A DNA stretch of 64,000 nt from positions 68,903-132,902 of the forward strand of contig NZ_KB851202.1 in NCBI RefSeq assembly GCF_000368065.1. The letters run 5' to 3'. This document shows positions 28,903 through 38,480 of this stretch, piece by piece; position 1 is the first letter of the stretch; each line of letters begins with the position of its first letter. This stretch comes from Acinetobacter seifertii. Its GTDB lineage: Bacteria; Pseudomonadota; Gammaproteobacteria; Pseudomonadales; Moraxellaceae. A program made the translations under genes and the position numbers. Under the pieces are notes generated by a model. It saw only the letters and a program-made list of their open reading frames with translations, had not been told where the DNA came from and ran no database searches.

Positions 28903-31248
28903 ATGAATATGCCGAAGATTGACGCAGAAGAGCACTTTTTAGATTTAGCAGAAAAATTCCAAAAAGATTATTGTCTGTTACGTGATCTTGTTGTGAATAC
29001 ACAATTTATTGATCTATCAGATGATTTGTATAAAGAAGTCTACGCGCTATACAAATTAGCACAACAAATTTATAGCTATATATCAGGCTCCAGACAGATC
29101 GGTAAGTATTCTTTTTTGGCTGCTTTGAGTTATTTTTCATGTCCGAATATTAGTAATACTCAAGAGTTGTCGTCTGTACGTTATTTGATTTTGCAAGCGA
29201 GTTTTTTAACATATCGGCAGTATCAAGAATTTGCAAAAATTGATAAAGCTGAGAATAAGCAAAAACATGTTTGTGATCTCTTTCGCTATGTATCACGATA
29301 TGTTCTGGATTCTAATCATGCTGAATTATTTCAAGAATGCAGTGAGCTACTAAATCGCTATGTCATGTACGAACGTAACTTGAAAAAGGAGGATCGTAAT
29401 CAACTTTTTAATATTAAAGATTTCAAACAAGTACAAGCCATAGAGTATTTATCGGCTCTATTAATAATTTTTAAAAGACTTGATGATCGTCGTGTTGTTC
29501 ATCGTCAGCGTAAGTCAAAAAAAAGTAAAGTTTTGCAATGGCCGACGAAAAATGAACTCAAAAAATTTCGTGAAATTAAAACGGGTAAGCAAGTAGATAT
29601 TGGACATAACGCAAAGATCAGTATTTATGATGCCGCTCTTCACAAAGATGAAGAGGGTGAAGTTGATCTATTAGATCCTGAAATGGAGTTTTATTCAGAA
29701 GATGAAAAGTCTAAAAATTTAAATTATATACTCAGCGATAATGCGACGCATCTAATGCGGCATCGCCAGCGCCGTCATGCTCCTTTTGTTACAAATCCAC
29801 ATTATTTGGCGCCAGATATACTGAAGCAAATTGTTTATGTGTTGAGAACCGAGTTATCCGGGCACTGGAGGGATGCTGCAATCGCTGCAGCATGTTTATT
29901 GTCACTTTTGACGGGATTATCACCCGTCGCACTGATGGATTTTAACGAGCTTATTCAAGATGGAATTTTGATCCAAAATGGTTCAAGTAGACGTCGCGAA
30001 TATTTACTCAAATTAAATCTTAAAATTACAGAGCAGAAGATTAAGAGCTTAAATCATGTGCGGTGGAATGAAGTGATGACACATCAACTACATTTACCTT
30101 CTGCTTGGTTTGACTATATAGAACAAGCATCGAATCCACTAATTTCATCAACACACATTAATACGAAACTTAAGAATTGGCTTGATAATCGGTTTGTAGG
30201 TTCGATCACTGTAGAAAAACTGCAGGCTCAATTATATTTTCATATATATTATGAAACATATAATGAATATCTTGCTCATGTAATTGCTGGGCGGGATAGT
30301 CAGCATCACATGCCTGGTATCTATTATGGCGGGCTACCGAAAACTCAACTCAGTAGCACATATCTAGCCTTTTTAGAAAAAGCACTTACACCACATTCCA
30401 CACATTTTACTGAAGACACGGCTGAACTAAAAATATTGCAACAACAATTCAAAGTGCAATCTGCATTATCTATAGGAAGGATAGGGAGCCAACTGGCACT
30501 TGAACCCAATTTTGTGAAAGAGCAATTCCATATTTTACATAGACATTGTCACGAAAACATCCAAGAAGATAAGCACATTATTAATCAACTTAATGCATAT
30601 GCGTGTTGGATGTGGCATATCAGTTTGTTGAGTTTGGCAAGTCGGCCTAAAAAAAACCTGTTGGGGAATTTGGATGATTATTGTGTTGAGCTCAAGCTTT
30701 TATATGTGAATGATAAAAAAAATAGTAAAGCAAGAAAAGATGGTCGTTTTATCCCTTTATCTGATTTTTTCATAAAAACACTGCAAAATTACACTGCCTT
30801 TTTAGAACAAATTATTGAAGCGTACGGTTCATTTTTTAGACAAGTCTTTGCAAAGAAGAAGATAACTGTAAATGATCTTTTTGGTAAGGTCATTTTTAGT
30901 AAAGATATTTTGCCGATAACTGTCAAAGAATGGCAGAGCAGGAAAATTAAGTTAATCCCTTTATCGAGAAAATGGGTGAATTCATATATGCAAGGAGTCT
31001 TTCCAAAGAATATGTATTCGAATTGGTTACGTCATTTTGACATGAACTTTTTGATGCATGAGCAGCAAGAGGGTAAACCAGCATTAGCTTTTCACTTAAT
31101 TCAGGCCCTGTATGGTCATGACCAACGTGACCGAGAGGCTTTTCATCCGCATTCTTCACTTATCCCGAATGTCTATGTACAGCAAGCCCGCCAGCAATTG
31201 CAAGATAATGTCAAATCTTTATCGATTAAACACTTAGAGCGAAAATAG
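28903..31248 (+). CDS. Large tyrosine-recombinase-like protein with degraded catalytic set
   Basis: This 781-residue protein has no obvious known N-terminal domain. Its C-terminal part resembles a tyrosine recombinase fold. SLLTGLSPVALMDF sits where box I is expected, with S at about residue 339 instead of arginine. NWLRHFDMNFLM gives an LRH box (R710) and YGHDQRD a GH (H739). A tyrosine at about 758 lies 19 residues after that histidine, not the usual 9-10. Loss of Arg I suggests it does not catalyse strand exchange alone. It starts just after the small gene and ends 4 bases before the next recombinase gene. Confidence 0.7.
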   Translation: MNMPKIDAEEHFLDLAEKFQKDYCLLRDLVVNTQFIDLSDDLYKEVYALYKLAQQIYSYISGSRQIGKYSFLAALSYFSCPNISNTQELSSVRYLILQASFLTYRQYQEFAKIDKAENKQKHVCDLFRYVSRYVLDSNHAELFQECSELLNRYVMYERNLKKEDRNQLFNIKDFKQVQAIEYLSALLIIFKRLDDRRVVHRQRKSKKSKVLQWPTKNELKKFREIKTGKQVDIGHNAKISIYDAALHKDEEGEVDLLDPEMEFYSEDEKSKNLNYILSDNATHLMRHRQRRHAPFVTNPHYLAPDILKQIVYVLRTELSGHWRDAAIAAACLLSLLTGLSPVALMDFNELIQDGILIQNGSSRRREYLLKLNLKITEQKIKSLNHVRWNEVMTHQLHLPSAWFDYIEQASNPLISSTHINTKLKNWLDNRFVGSITVEKLQAQLYFHIYYETYNEYLAHVIAGRDSQHHMPGIYYGGLPKTQLSSTYLAFLEKALTPHSTHFTEDTAELKILQQQFKVQSALSIGRIGSQLALEPNFVKEQFHILHRHCHENIQEDKHIINQLNAYACWMWHISLLSLASRPKKNLLGNLDDYCVELKLLYVNDKKNSKARKDGRFIPLSDFFIKTLQNYTAFLEQIIEAYGSFFRQVFAKKKITVNDLFGKVIFSKDILPITVKEWQSRKIKLIPLSRKWVNSYMQGVFPKNMYSNWLRHFDMNFLMHEQQEGKPALAFHLIQALYGHDQRDREAFHPHSSLIPNVYVQQARQQLQDNVKSLSIKHLERK

Positions 31249-31252
31249 TTGT

Positions 31253-34200
31253 ATGCAAAAAATCAAAGAACTAATAAAACCACAACTAGATGATCTATTT
31301 GTTGATATTCATAAAATGGTGAAAAAGTCGCTAGATAGACAGCCTTCTCCACCTGAAGTATTGACGAAAGAAATGCAGCAAAAACTTGATCAGCAGATCG
31401 CTGAAAAATGGCATGACATTAAAGATAGTGTTGATTGTTTGAGTCAAAAGTTGAGCCGAGACGAACAATCAAAACTGATGCAATTTACTGAAGATGAATT
31501 TAATAAAAGAAGGAAGCAATTCAACCAGAATGTAGATAAAAAATCATACAGAATTAAGTTAAATCCACATACTAAACGGATCGTACTGCCTAGAAAAATT
31601 GAGAGTACAGAGTCACGGTTAGAACAGGGGCATCTACATATCCATGTACTTAAGGAATTAAGGCAGTATTGGCAAGATTCATTTGAATATTGGAATGAAC
31701 CAAAGTACTTATGGGGAAATTTATGCTTAAGTTTTATATATATTTCAGGCTGTGCAGATGAACAGCATTTGATTGCTATTCAGAAGCAATTGCAGGAGGC
31801 CATTGAGCTTGGTACAGATCTGAATTGTTTTCGGTTATACCATTCGGACTACAAAAAAATCACTAATCCATTGTTACTACATTATCGTGTTGAAAACTCT
31901 CAATATGGCAACGATGTAGAACAGGGAAAGTTGTACCAATGGAAACATGTTTTTTTAAACCCATATGCGCAGTTCATTTTGCAATATTTAAAAAAGTTGA
32001 AAGCTACTCAGAAAGAATTTTGTCTGCAACATTCAGTTGAAGATTGTATTTTAGAAAGCTTGAGTAAGATAGGCAGGAAAAAAAGTCTTGGGGATCTGCA
32101 ATATCAAATTAAACGCCGTGGATTTCGTGCATTTAATGATGTGCAAATGGTACTCGAATTTAATCCAAACCTCAGCATAGATATATTTTTGAGTAATGTG
32201 CTTCAGCAAGAGATTAATACTGTCGCTTTAAGGCCATCCGAATTTAGATTGCTGTGGAATAATGATTACAATCAAGTCACAGAACCAGATAATCGCCCTA
32301 TTCATTTTGAACAAGAGCAGTTACTTCCTGAAGTTCCGACTGTTCAAAGCAAATTACAAACGATTCCGTATGAGTTGATGTTGTTTGGTCAAAAGAAACG
32401 TAAAGGTCAAAAAGTTGAGCGTTTAGATAAAAAGAGGAATAAAGAAGAACGCACGCTACGTTTTTGGCAAGAAACTAGAAGGGTGTTAGAGGAGAAGATA
32501 GTTGATGCTAATACGGAGGAAAAGTCTTTAATTGATGCTCAACTACGCTTAATTCACTGGTTAATGCATTTAAAAAAACGAGGGCTTCAATTATCAACTA
32601 TTGAAAGCTACTTAGGATCGTTTGGCAAAGAATTTATATTTGAGATTTGGCTCAATAAATTAGATTTAAAGCAACAATCCATAGATGACTATGAGGATTT
32701 ATATCGGCAGCTATTGAAATACAGCAGTGAACGTGATGAAAAAGCAGTTCAACGAGATTCGGTGAAAGGAAAAACCTCTCGTAAGATGCACCAAAGCGCA
32801 GAATACCGTTTTGGTCGCCTAAAAGATTTTCATCAATTCTGTATAGAGAATTATGATGCTCCAGGGGTATTGGTGTTACAGAATTCAAGTTTTAAGCATT
32901 TACAAATTTGCAATGCACGGCTAGTGAGTCCTTTGCTATTTGGCAAATTATTGGAAAAACTAGAAAATTTAAGTCAAGAGCCAACGGCATCAGAGTGGGT
33001 CGATCATCTGAGTTGTTTAAAGCTGATGTATTTACTAAGTTATAGAACTGGACTTCGATTAAATGAAGTTCGTTGTCTTAAAATACAAGATATTATTTGC
33101 CCAGAGCTACTTTATAAAGAAAAAGAAAATACAGTTTTTAATAATATCACGCTTCATATCCAAGACAATTCATATCGCCGTCTGAAAACGCGAAGTGCGA
33201 ATCGTCAAATACCATTGAAAATTGCATTGTCAGAACATGAGTTTTTAGTAGTACAACGTTACATACAACATCGTTATGAGCAATATTTGGTTAATCAGCA
33301 GGATGATCTACTTTTTAGTGTGAATCATCGTGTATTAACTGATCAATGTATCAGCAAAATTACAGTAGATTTGTTTAGTCAAATATTAGGTATGCATCAT
33401 GGCTTTAGTTTTCATACATTACGCCACAGTGCTGCTAACTATCTAGCAATAACTTTGCTCGGTTCAAAAGAAATGATCAAGACCTACACAGATTGTCCTT
33501 GGGTAAAAGCAAAAAAGATGAGGGATTTATTGTTTGGTATGAAAGCACGTGCTCAAGAAGAGATTATTCAACATAAATGGCAGGTGCTCGCCTCTTGGAT
33601 GGGGCATAGCAGTATTGAGCAAACGGCTTCAAATTACCTTCATGTTTTGGATTTATTAGCAGTCGATCGAATTTATAATTCGCCGTGTATCATTTCAAAA
33701 AAAGTATTAGAACAGTGTTTTAGTCCAGTGAAGTCAAGTACAGACTACATAAACCTAAATCGTTATACTCAGCAGCAGAAATGGTTTAATTCTTATCAGC
33801 AAACACAGCCAGTTCCGATGGCTGGCCGACAAGAAAAGAAGTTTAGTATAGAGAAGAGTACTCTGACACCTTTTCAACGTTTGATAAGTTTTAGAGAAGG
33901 TCGTTTAAGCGAAGATACCCAAGCTCAAGAATGGATGCAACGATGTCAATGGATGAGCACTAAATGGATGGATCGCCAAAAATTTAATTTAAAAACGAAT
34001 TATGTTTATAGTAAGAATTTAGAAGAGAGTTGGTTTGATGAACTTTACGAAAAGGCTAAAAAACTGACTCGTCCAGATGAAATAATTCCTCTCCTTGATT
34101 TTCATTATAAAGATGATAGGCAGCAAGATGCACTGAAAGAAAAGAACATGGTTAAGGCGCTTAAAATATTATTATTATTTGGAAAACTGCGTAAGAATTT

Positions 34201-34453
34201 TCTACATTTTCAATGCCGAATGAAAGGTGATGAGCAACAAATTGTTAATTTTATTACTGGTATAGAGCCAATGTTAGGAGATCATCTATATTTAGAAAAA
34301 CAAAACTACCCAGTTAATTTGGATGCTCCTGAGCGAACCGTTAAATTTAGTTTTCAAAGAGTTGTCGGCTCTAACAAAAAAAATGTTACTCCGCTGGTTA
34401 TATTTAATTTAATGTTAAAAATGATGCAAAAAGATGAACTCTGGATCAAATAG
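31253..34453 (+). CDS. Very large tyrosine recombinase (1066 aa) with complete catalytic residues
   Basis: This 1066-residue protein has a full tyrosine-recombinase site in its middle: RTGLRLNEVR (R602), K645, HTLRH (H721, R724), GHSSIEQTASNY (H785, Y795). About 590 residues precede box I and 270 follow the tyrosine, far more than in XerC/D or phage integrases. Residues 440-590 look like a SAM-like core-binding domain. The tail has no motif I recognise. It follows the degraded partner by 4 bases, so the trio is one operon and probably moves or resolves a mobile element. Confidence 0.8.
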   Translation: MQKIKELIKPQLDDLFVDIHKMVKKSLDRQPSPPEVLTKEMQQKLDQQIAEKWHDIKDSVDCLSQKLSRDEQSKLMQFTEDEFNKRRKQFNQNVDKKSYRIKLNPHTKRIVLPRKIESTESRLEQGHLHIHVLKELRQYWQDSFEYWNEPKYLWGNLCLSFIYISGCADEQHLIAIQKQLQEAIELGTDLNCFRLYHSDYKKITNPLLLHYRVENSQYGNDVEQGKLYQWKHVFLNPYAQFILQYLKKLKATQKEFCLQHSVEDCILESLSKIGRKKSLGDLQYQIKRRGFRAFNDVQMVLEFNPNLSIDIFLSNVLQQEINTVALRPSEFRLLWNNDYNQVTEPDNRPIHFEQEQLLPEVPTVQSKLQTIPYELMLFGQKKRKGQKVERLDKKRNKEERTLRFWQETRRVLEEKIVDANTEEKSLIDAQLRLIHWLMHLKKRGLQLSTIESYLGSFGKEFIFEIWLNKLDLKQQSIDDYEDLYRQLLKYSSERDEKAVQRDSVKGKTSRKMHQSAEYRFGRLKDFHQFCIENYDAPGVLVLQNSSFKHLQICNARLVSPLLFGKLLEKLENLSQEPTASEWVDHLSCLKLMYLLSYRTGLRLNEVRCLKIQDIICPELLYKEKENTVFNNITLHIQDNSYRRLKTRSANRQIPLKIALSEHEFLVVQRYIQHRYEQYLVNQQDDLLFSVNHRVLTDQCISKITVDLFSQILGMHHGFSFHTLRHSAANYLAITLLGSKEMIKTYTDCPWVKAKKMRDLLFGMKARAQEEIIQHKWQVLASWMGHSSIEQTASNYLHVLDLLAVDRIYNSPCIISKKVLEQCFSPVKSSTDYINLNRYTQQQKWFNSYQQTQPVPMAGRQEKKFSIEKSTLTPFQRLISFREGRLSEDTQAQEWMQRCQWMSTKWMDRQKFNLKTNYVYSKNLEESWFDELYEKAKKLTRPDEIIPLLDFHYKDDRQQDALKEKNMVKALKILLLFGKLRKNFLHFQCRMKGDEQQIVNFITGIEPMLGDHLYLEKQNYPVNLDAPERTVKFSFQRVVGSNKKNVTPLVIFNLMLKMMQKDELWIK

Positions 34454-34635
34454 CCTAAGCATCTTAAAAAGGGGAAATTTAAAAGCTTTAGCATGACAGT
34501 TTCGTCACTGGATTTTAAACAATAGTGTAAATTGGTAAATCGCTGAGCTAAAGTGTTGTAGTCCGGTAATCCCCCCCCAAAATAATCGAGTTTAAAAGTA
34601 GAAAATCCAATAAACTTGATTTAAGGAGATTTTCT

Positions 34636-34899
34636 ATGAAAACATCTAAGTATTCAGACAGCCTAATCATGAATATTTTGAAGCAAGCTGAAGCAGGAAC
34701 CCCCATACCGAACTTTTGCCGCGAACATGGTATGAGCTCTGCTACATTCTACAAGTGGAAGTCCAAACATGGCAGTATGGATCTTTCAATGATGACGCGA
34801 CCTAAAGAACTTGAGGCTGAAAATGTCCGTTTAAAACGCATGTATGCTGATGAGCGGCTCAAGTCAGACATCTTGCAAGATGCGCTTTTAAAAAGTTGA
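34636..34899 (+). pseudogene. IS3-family OrfA (IS407-like), element truncated
   Basis: The reading MKTSKYSDSLIMNILKQAEA then HGMSSATFYKWKSKHG is the OrfA of an IS3/IS407-type element. It ends at DALLKS because another IS3 element begins at 34897. No OrfB for it was found in the window. Confidence 0.85.
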
Positions 34900-34982
34900 A
34901 CCGTACCGCGGGTTTGTCTGAGAGTCAATATTCTGAGATGAGAAGCATTGCTTCGTAAGACGTAGCGAAGCGTAGTGTCCCG

Positions 34983-35300
34983 ATGACAAAATTAAAATAT
35001 ACCCCTGAAATCAGAGAAAGAGCGGTTCAATTATTGATTGAATCTGAAAAAGATTATCCATCGAATTGGGCTGCGATCACCGCTATTGCTCCCAAGATAG
35101 GTTGTAGTCCTGAAACACTACGTGTTTGGTATCAAAAATATTTAGATAAACAAAATCCAGTTAAAGTACAGCAGCTTTCAGACCAAGAACGTATCAAACA
35201 ACTCGAACGCGAAAATAAAGAACTGCAACGCGCCAATGAGATTCTACGTAAAGCAGCCGCTTTTTTCGCCCAGGCGGAGCTCGACCGCCCACACAAATAA
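34983..35300 (+). CDS. IS3-family transposase OrfA
   Basis: This 105-residue protein has the helix-turn-helix (EIRERAVQLLIESEKDYPSN then GCSPETLRVWYQKY) and leucine-zipper tail (RIKQLERENKELQRANEILRKA) of IS3 OrfA proteins. It leads into OrfB by an overlapping frame, as for programmed -1 frameshifting. Confidence 0.9.
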   Translation: MTKLKYTPEIRERAVQLLIESEKDYPSNWAAITAIAPKIGCSPETLRVWYQKYLDKQNPVKVQQLSDQERIKQLERENKELQRANEILRKAAAFFAQAELDRPHK

Positions 35301-35501
35301 TGGTGGATTTCATCCATAACAATAAAGACTTATATGGTGTTGATGGGATTTGTAGAATTTTACCGATCGCACCTTCAACCTATTACCGGACTCTAGATCT
35401 CTGCGAAAATCCAGAACATCGAGCAAAGCGAGATTTACATGACTTGCATCATGCTGAGGAGATTAAACGAATTTGGAAGGAAAGTTCAGGTCGGTATGAT
35501 C

Positions 35502-36353
35502 CTAGACAGTATCGTGGACAACCGATCCCTCTAAATTCTTGAAATATTTCTGTTCAAAGGCTTCTGGGCTTAACCAACCGTTTGCAGAATGCCTTCTGAC
35601 CCGATTGTAATAAATCTCTATATAGTCAAACAAGACAGCATTCGCCTCTTTTCGAGTAGCGAACACACTGCCATGTATCACATGACCTTTCAATGTATGG
35701 AAGAAGCTTTCGGTCACTGCATTATCCCAACAGTTTCCCCTGCGTGACATACTTTGAATACAGTTATTCGTTAATAATAGCGCCCTAAAATCACGACTAC
35801 AGTACTGTGAGCCTTGATCCGAATGGACCATGACGACCATTGGATAACCCTGACGAGCCATTGCATAATTAAATGCATCACACACCAATTGACGATCTAT
35901 TCGATGGCTAGTTTGCCAACCGACTATACGACGACTAAATAGATCTAACATCACACATAAATACAACCAACCTTGCTTGGTACGGATATAAGTAATATCT
36001 GTTGTCCACACCTTATTCGGCTGAGTGACTGAAAATTGGCGATCCAACAGATTTGGTGCTGTAGGCAAACGATGGTTTGAATCAGTCGTATGCTTGTATT
36101 TACGCGAAATCCTGCTACGTAAACCAAGCTTTTTAAGCATTCTTCCAACGGTTCGTTCGCTCATGCTGTAACCTAAATCATGCATGTCATATACCAATGA
36201 CGGTGCACCGAATCGTGCATGATGCTGCCAATATACGGCTTTTAAATCCTTATATTTCTGCGCTGTATAGGCCTGACGTTTTCGCCAGGCATAATAGCCT
36301 GAAGTGCTGACACCCAGGCATTTACAGGCAGAAGACACGGTGACTTCATCCAC
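35502..36353 (-). CDS. IS3 transposase OrfB (DDE integrase)
   Basis: This 283-residue protein carries the IS3 core: VWTTDITYIRTKQGWLYL (first D), VMVHSDQGSQYCS (second D) and NCWDNAVTESFFHTLKG (E). It has no internal stop and is probably made as an OrfA-OrfB fusion by frameshift. Confidence 0.92.
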   Translation of the reverse strand: MDEVTVSSACKCLGVSTSGYYAWRKRQAYTAQKYKDLKAVYWQHHARFGAPSLVYDMHDLGYSMSERTVGRMLKKLGLRSRISRKYKHTTDSNHRLPTAPNLLDRQFSVTQPNKVWTTDITYIRTKQGWLYLCVMLDLFSRRIVGWQTSHRIDRQLVCDAFNYAMARQGYPMVVMVHSDQGSQYCSRDFRALLLTNNCIQSMSRRGNCWDNAVTESFFHTLKGHVIHGSVFATRKEANAVLFDYIEIYYNRVRRHSANGWLSPEAFEQKYFKNLEGSVVHDTV

Positions 36354-36367
36354 ATCCAGATCTTGAA

Positions 36368-36661
36368 TTACCGTGTACTTTTCTTGGCATGATCTGTTAG
36401 AAAGTACACATGCGCTTTTTTTAAGATGTCATTGGCTTCCCTGAGCTGTTTGACTTCTTTCTCTAATTCCAAGATCCGCTGTTGTTCTGGTGAAAGTTGA
36501 CGTTTGCTTGAACCCACTGGATTGGCTTCACGAATCCATTTTTCTAAGGTTGAATAACCCACACCTAATTTCTGGACGATTGCAGCGATAGGCTCGTGTG
36601 AGTTTGAAAGTGCATAATCAATTGCTTGCTGTTTAAATTCAGGATTGAAGCGTTTAGCCAT
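36368..36661 (-). CDS. IS3 transposase OrfA
   Basis: The start MAKRFNPEFKQQAIDYALSN and YSTLEKWIREANPVGSS are the OrfA helix-turn-helix, and ILELEKEVKQLREANDILKK is the leucine zipper. Near 36390 the AAGAAAAG run would allow a -1 shift into KYTVIQDLDVDEV, fusing OrfA to OrfB. Confidence 0.9.
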   Translation of the reverse strand: MAKRFNPEFKQQAIDYALSNSHEPIAAIVQKLGVGYSTLEKWIREANPVGSSKRQLSPEQQRILELEKEVKQLREANDILKKAHVYFLTDHAKKSTR

Positions 36662-36803
36662 TTCGATCTCCAAAGATTAAAGTTACGTTATCTTTAGAGG
36701 GAAGTGCTGTCCATTATTTTGGCTAGGATCAGTATGGTGTACGTAAAGTCTGGCAAAAACTGAAACGTGAAGGCTATATTGTTGCACGTTGTACAGTTGC
36801 ACC

Positions 36804-37120
36804 TGATTTAATATCAACATTAGATTTAAAAGAGACAAAAGTGGTGTGCGCAGATAAAGGCTATGATTCAGAACCACTGCGTGAACAGATCAGGAAAACA
36901 GGGACTAAAGCGAATATACCAAAGAAAACGAATAGCCAATCGAACAATGACCATATGGACTGGTATTTATATAAAATCAGGCATTTAGTTGAAAATATGT
37001 TTTGTAGATTAAAGCAATTTAGAGGAATAGCTACTTGATATGACAAGCTCAAAAGAAATTATCAAAGTTCTGTTACTTTAGCCTGTATATTTTTATGGCT
37101 ACCTTTATAGGGTTAATTAT
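36804..37120 (+). pseudogene. IS5/IS427-type transposase, C-terminal fragment
   Basis: Reads VVCADKGYDSEPLREQIRKT, HMDWYLYKIRHLVENMFCRL, FRGIAT and then a stop where related copies have arginine, followed by YDKLKRNYQSS and ACIFLWLPL. The N-terminal part is absent. An isolated IS5-type end (GGCTTTGTTGCACAAAGATTT) lies at 37256-37276. The rest of 37121-37325 has no gene. Confidence 0.8.
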
Positions 37121-37325
37121 GAACAGTAAATGTCAACAGACCCTAATTTATCAAAAAAAATATTTGGCTATGAATTAAAGGCTACTTAATCGTATAGATT
37201 TATTAATGAAAAGAATATATTAGGACTTACGCACTATCACTTATAGATTCTCTGGGCTTTGTTGCACAAAGATTTGAAAGGCAAAGAACCCCTAATTGAG
37301 CCAAATTTCCTGATCCATCTCTCTT

Positions 37326-37727
37326 TTAGAAAAACGTATCTGCCGATACATTAAACCGCTCAGACAATGCCTTAATATGACGAATATTCAGTTGGCGTTT
37401 ACCACTTAAAATCTCAGAAATCACTGATTGGGTTGCAACCTCTGTTAAGTCAGACTGACCTAAACCATGTTGCTCCATCAGAAAAGCCAAAGCAGCACGA
37501 CCATCCCTTTTAGGTATAGGAAGATGCTCATTTTCATAATCAGAAACCAAATCACCAAGCTGATGAATAAGCCCCATTAAAGGATGGGACTCGTCATCAC
37601 CAACAGTATCTAAAAGTTCATCTAAAGCTTCAACAAGTGTATGAAAGTCGTCTTCATTTTCTGGCTTGCTGAGCAATGGTGCAACGTAGTGCCAGTGGTC
37701 TACGGCCTGTTTAATCATCGCGTTCAT
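37326..37727 (-). CDS. higA: HigA-type antitoxin
   Basis: Starting at ATG 37727 (AAGGAAGG upstream) gives 133 residues. The C-terminal half is an XRE-like helix-turn-helix (LAFLMEQHGLGQSDLTEVAT then VISEILSGKRQLNIRHIKAL). The start lies just after the toxin stop. HigA binds HigB and represses the operon. Confidence 0.9.
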   Translation of the reverse strand: MNAMIKQAVDHWHYVAPLLSKPENEDDFHTLVEALDELLDTVGDDESHPLMGLIHQLGDLVSDYENEHLPIPKRDGRAALAFLMEQHGLGQSDLTEVATQSVISEILSGKRQLNIRHIKALSERFNVSADTFF

Positions 37728-37728
37728 A

Positions 37729-38019
37729 CTAACCTTCCTTCCAATGACCTTTGTCATATTCTTTATGGGACAAGACATCACGGATATACACACGTTTTGC
37801 TTGATACATCACGACTGCAATAAGTCGGATCTTGTTCCCGCCAATATCGAATACATGGAGCTTTCCAACTTTATCGACCGCTGGAAAGAGATGTTTCATC
37901 TCAGCAAAATCTTTCAGATCGTTTGCCTTTATGGTTCGATACCAACCATCTAATGCCGTTTCAGCCTGTGGCCACTTTTGCATTGCTTCTATAATTCGAG
38001 CGTGGGTGATCACATGCAT
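37729..38019 (-). CDS. higB: HigB-type mRNA-interferase toxin
   Basis: This 96-residue protein of the RelE/HigB fold has LHVFDIGGNKIRLIAVVMY and VYIRDVLSHKEYDKG, the typical HigB end. It is first in the operon, before the antitoxin, the usual higBA order. Two identical 15-base repeats upstream (38025, 38060) are likely HigA operators. Confidence 0.92.
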   Translation of the reverse strand: MHVITHARIIEAMQKWPQAETALDGWYRTIKANDLKDFAEMKHLFPAVDKVGKLHVFDIGGNKIRLIAVVMYQAKRVYIRDVLSHKEYDKGHWKEG

Positions 38020-38024
38020 AACAT

Positions 38025-38074
38025 TTTATCGCATTTTGCTATAAATCAAGTATAAACCATTTATCGCATTTTGC
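38025..38074 (-). promoter_or_regulatory. Direct repeats upstream of higB, candidate HigA operator
   Basis: TTTATCGCATTTTGC occurs at 38025-38039 and 38060-38074, 35 bases apart start to start. Both lie within 60 bases of the higB start. Confidence 0.6.
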
Positions 38075-38091
38075 AATATTGAAGGGCTAGG

Positions 38092-38121
38092 ATGAATAAA
38101 GCCACACGGAGCTTTATTCAT
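38092..38121. terminator. Perfect 11-base hairpin
   Basis: ATGAATAAAGC and GCTTTATTCAT pair around CACACGGA. It may be a terminator or an operator. The following bases to 38480 hold no gene. Confidence 0.45.
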
Positions 38122-38480
38122 TATCAGAATGCACTTAATCTGATGACCTTAAAATAAACCTTTTAGCAATTCATACGCAATAAGGCTGATACCATTAGCA
38201 CAACAAAAATGAGTTCCACTCTAGTTAACATCTTAGTTCCATTTACTTTTCACTTAATTTACATATCAGTTAAGTCGTAGCATCAATGAAATAACATGAC
38301 ATGGAAAATAATCAAAAAAGATAGAATCTAGATTTTTATTACTTTTACTATCCGTATACTTCAACAGCAGCTTTGAATGTTTCACTTAACCTTTAAACTT
38401 TTCTTAAAATTAAATATATTTACATATGCATTCTAAAATTTGATATAATTTATTAAAACTTTAGATTCTAAGTGTAAATA

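Larger units (their letters stand above)
35497..36731 (-). mobile_element. Complete IS3-family element with 3-bp target duplication
   Basis: 1235 bp with perfect terminal TGATCCTAG/CTAGGATCA and further matching inner bases. GTA flanks both ends (35494-35496, 36732-36734), and removing the element restores the OrfB reading GRYGVRKVW. It appears intact and recent. Confidence 0.9.
34897..36803 (+). mobile_element. IS3-family element (IS51-like group), interrupted and truncated
   Basis: It starts TGAACCGTACCGCGGG at 34897 inside the previous IS. OrfA and OrfB follow, OrfB is split by another IS3 element (35497-36731), and the right part breaks off at about 36803 where an IS5 fragment begins. 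Confidence 0.8.
35300..36803 (+). pseudogene. IS3-family transposase OrfB, split by an IS3 insertion
   Basis: The first part reads MVDFIHNNKDLYGVDGICRI to WKESSGRY at 35493. After the inserted element it resumes at 36732 with YGVRKVWQKLKREGYIVARC and then stops matching at about 36803. The DDE catalytic core is missing. Confidence 0.85.

Noticed and set aside
25261..34462. AAATAGCCTAAGCAT occurs at 25261 and again at 34448, on either side of the recombinase trio, like an attachment-site pair.
   Set aside because: One 15-base match is expected by chance in 64 kb of AT-rich DNA, the left copy is 3 kb from the trio, and the flanks show no further similarity.
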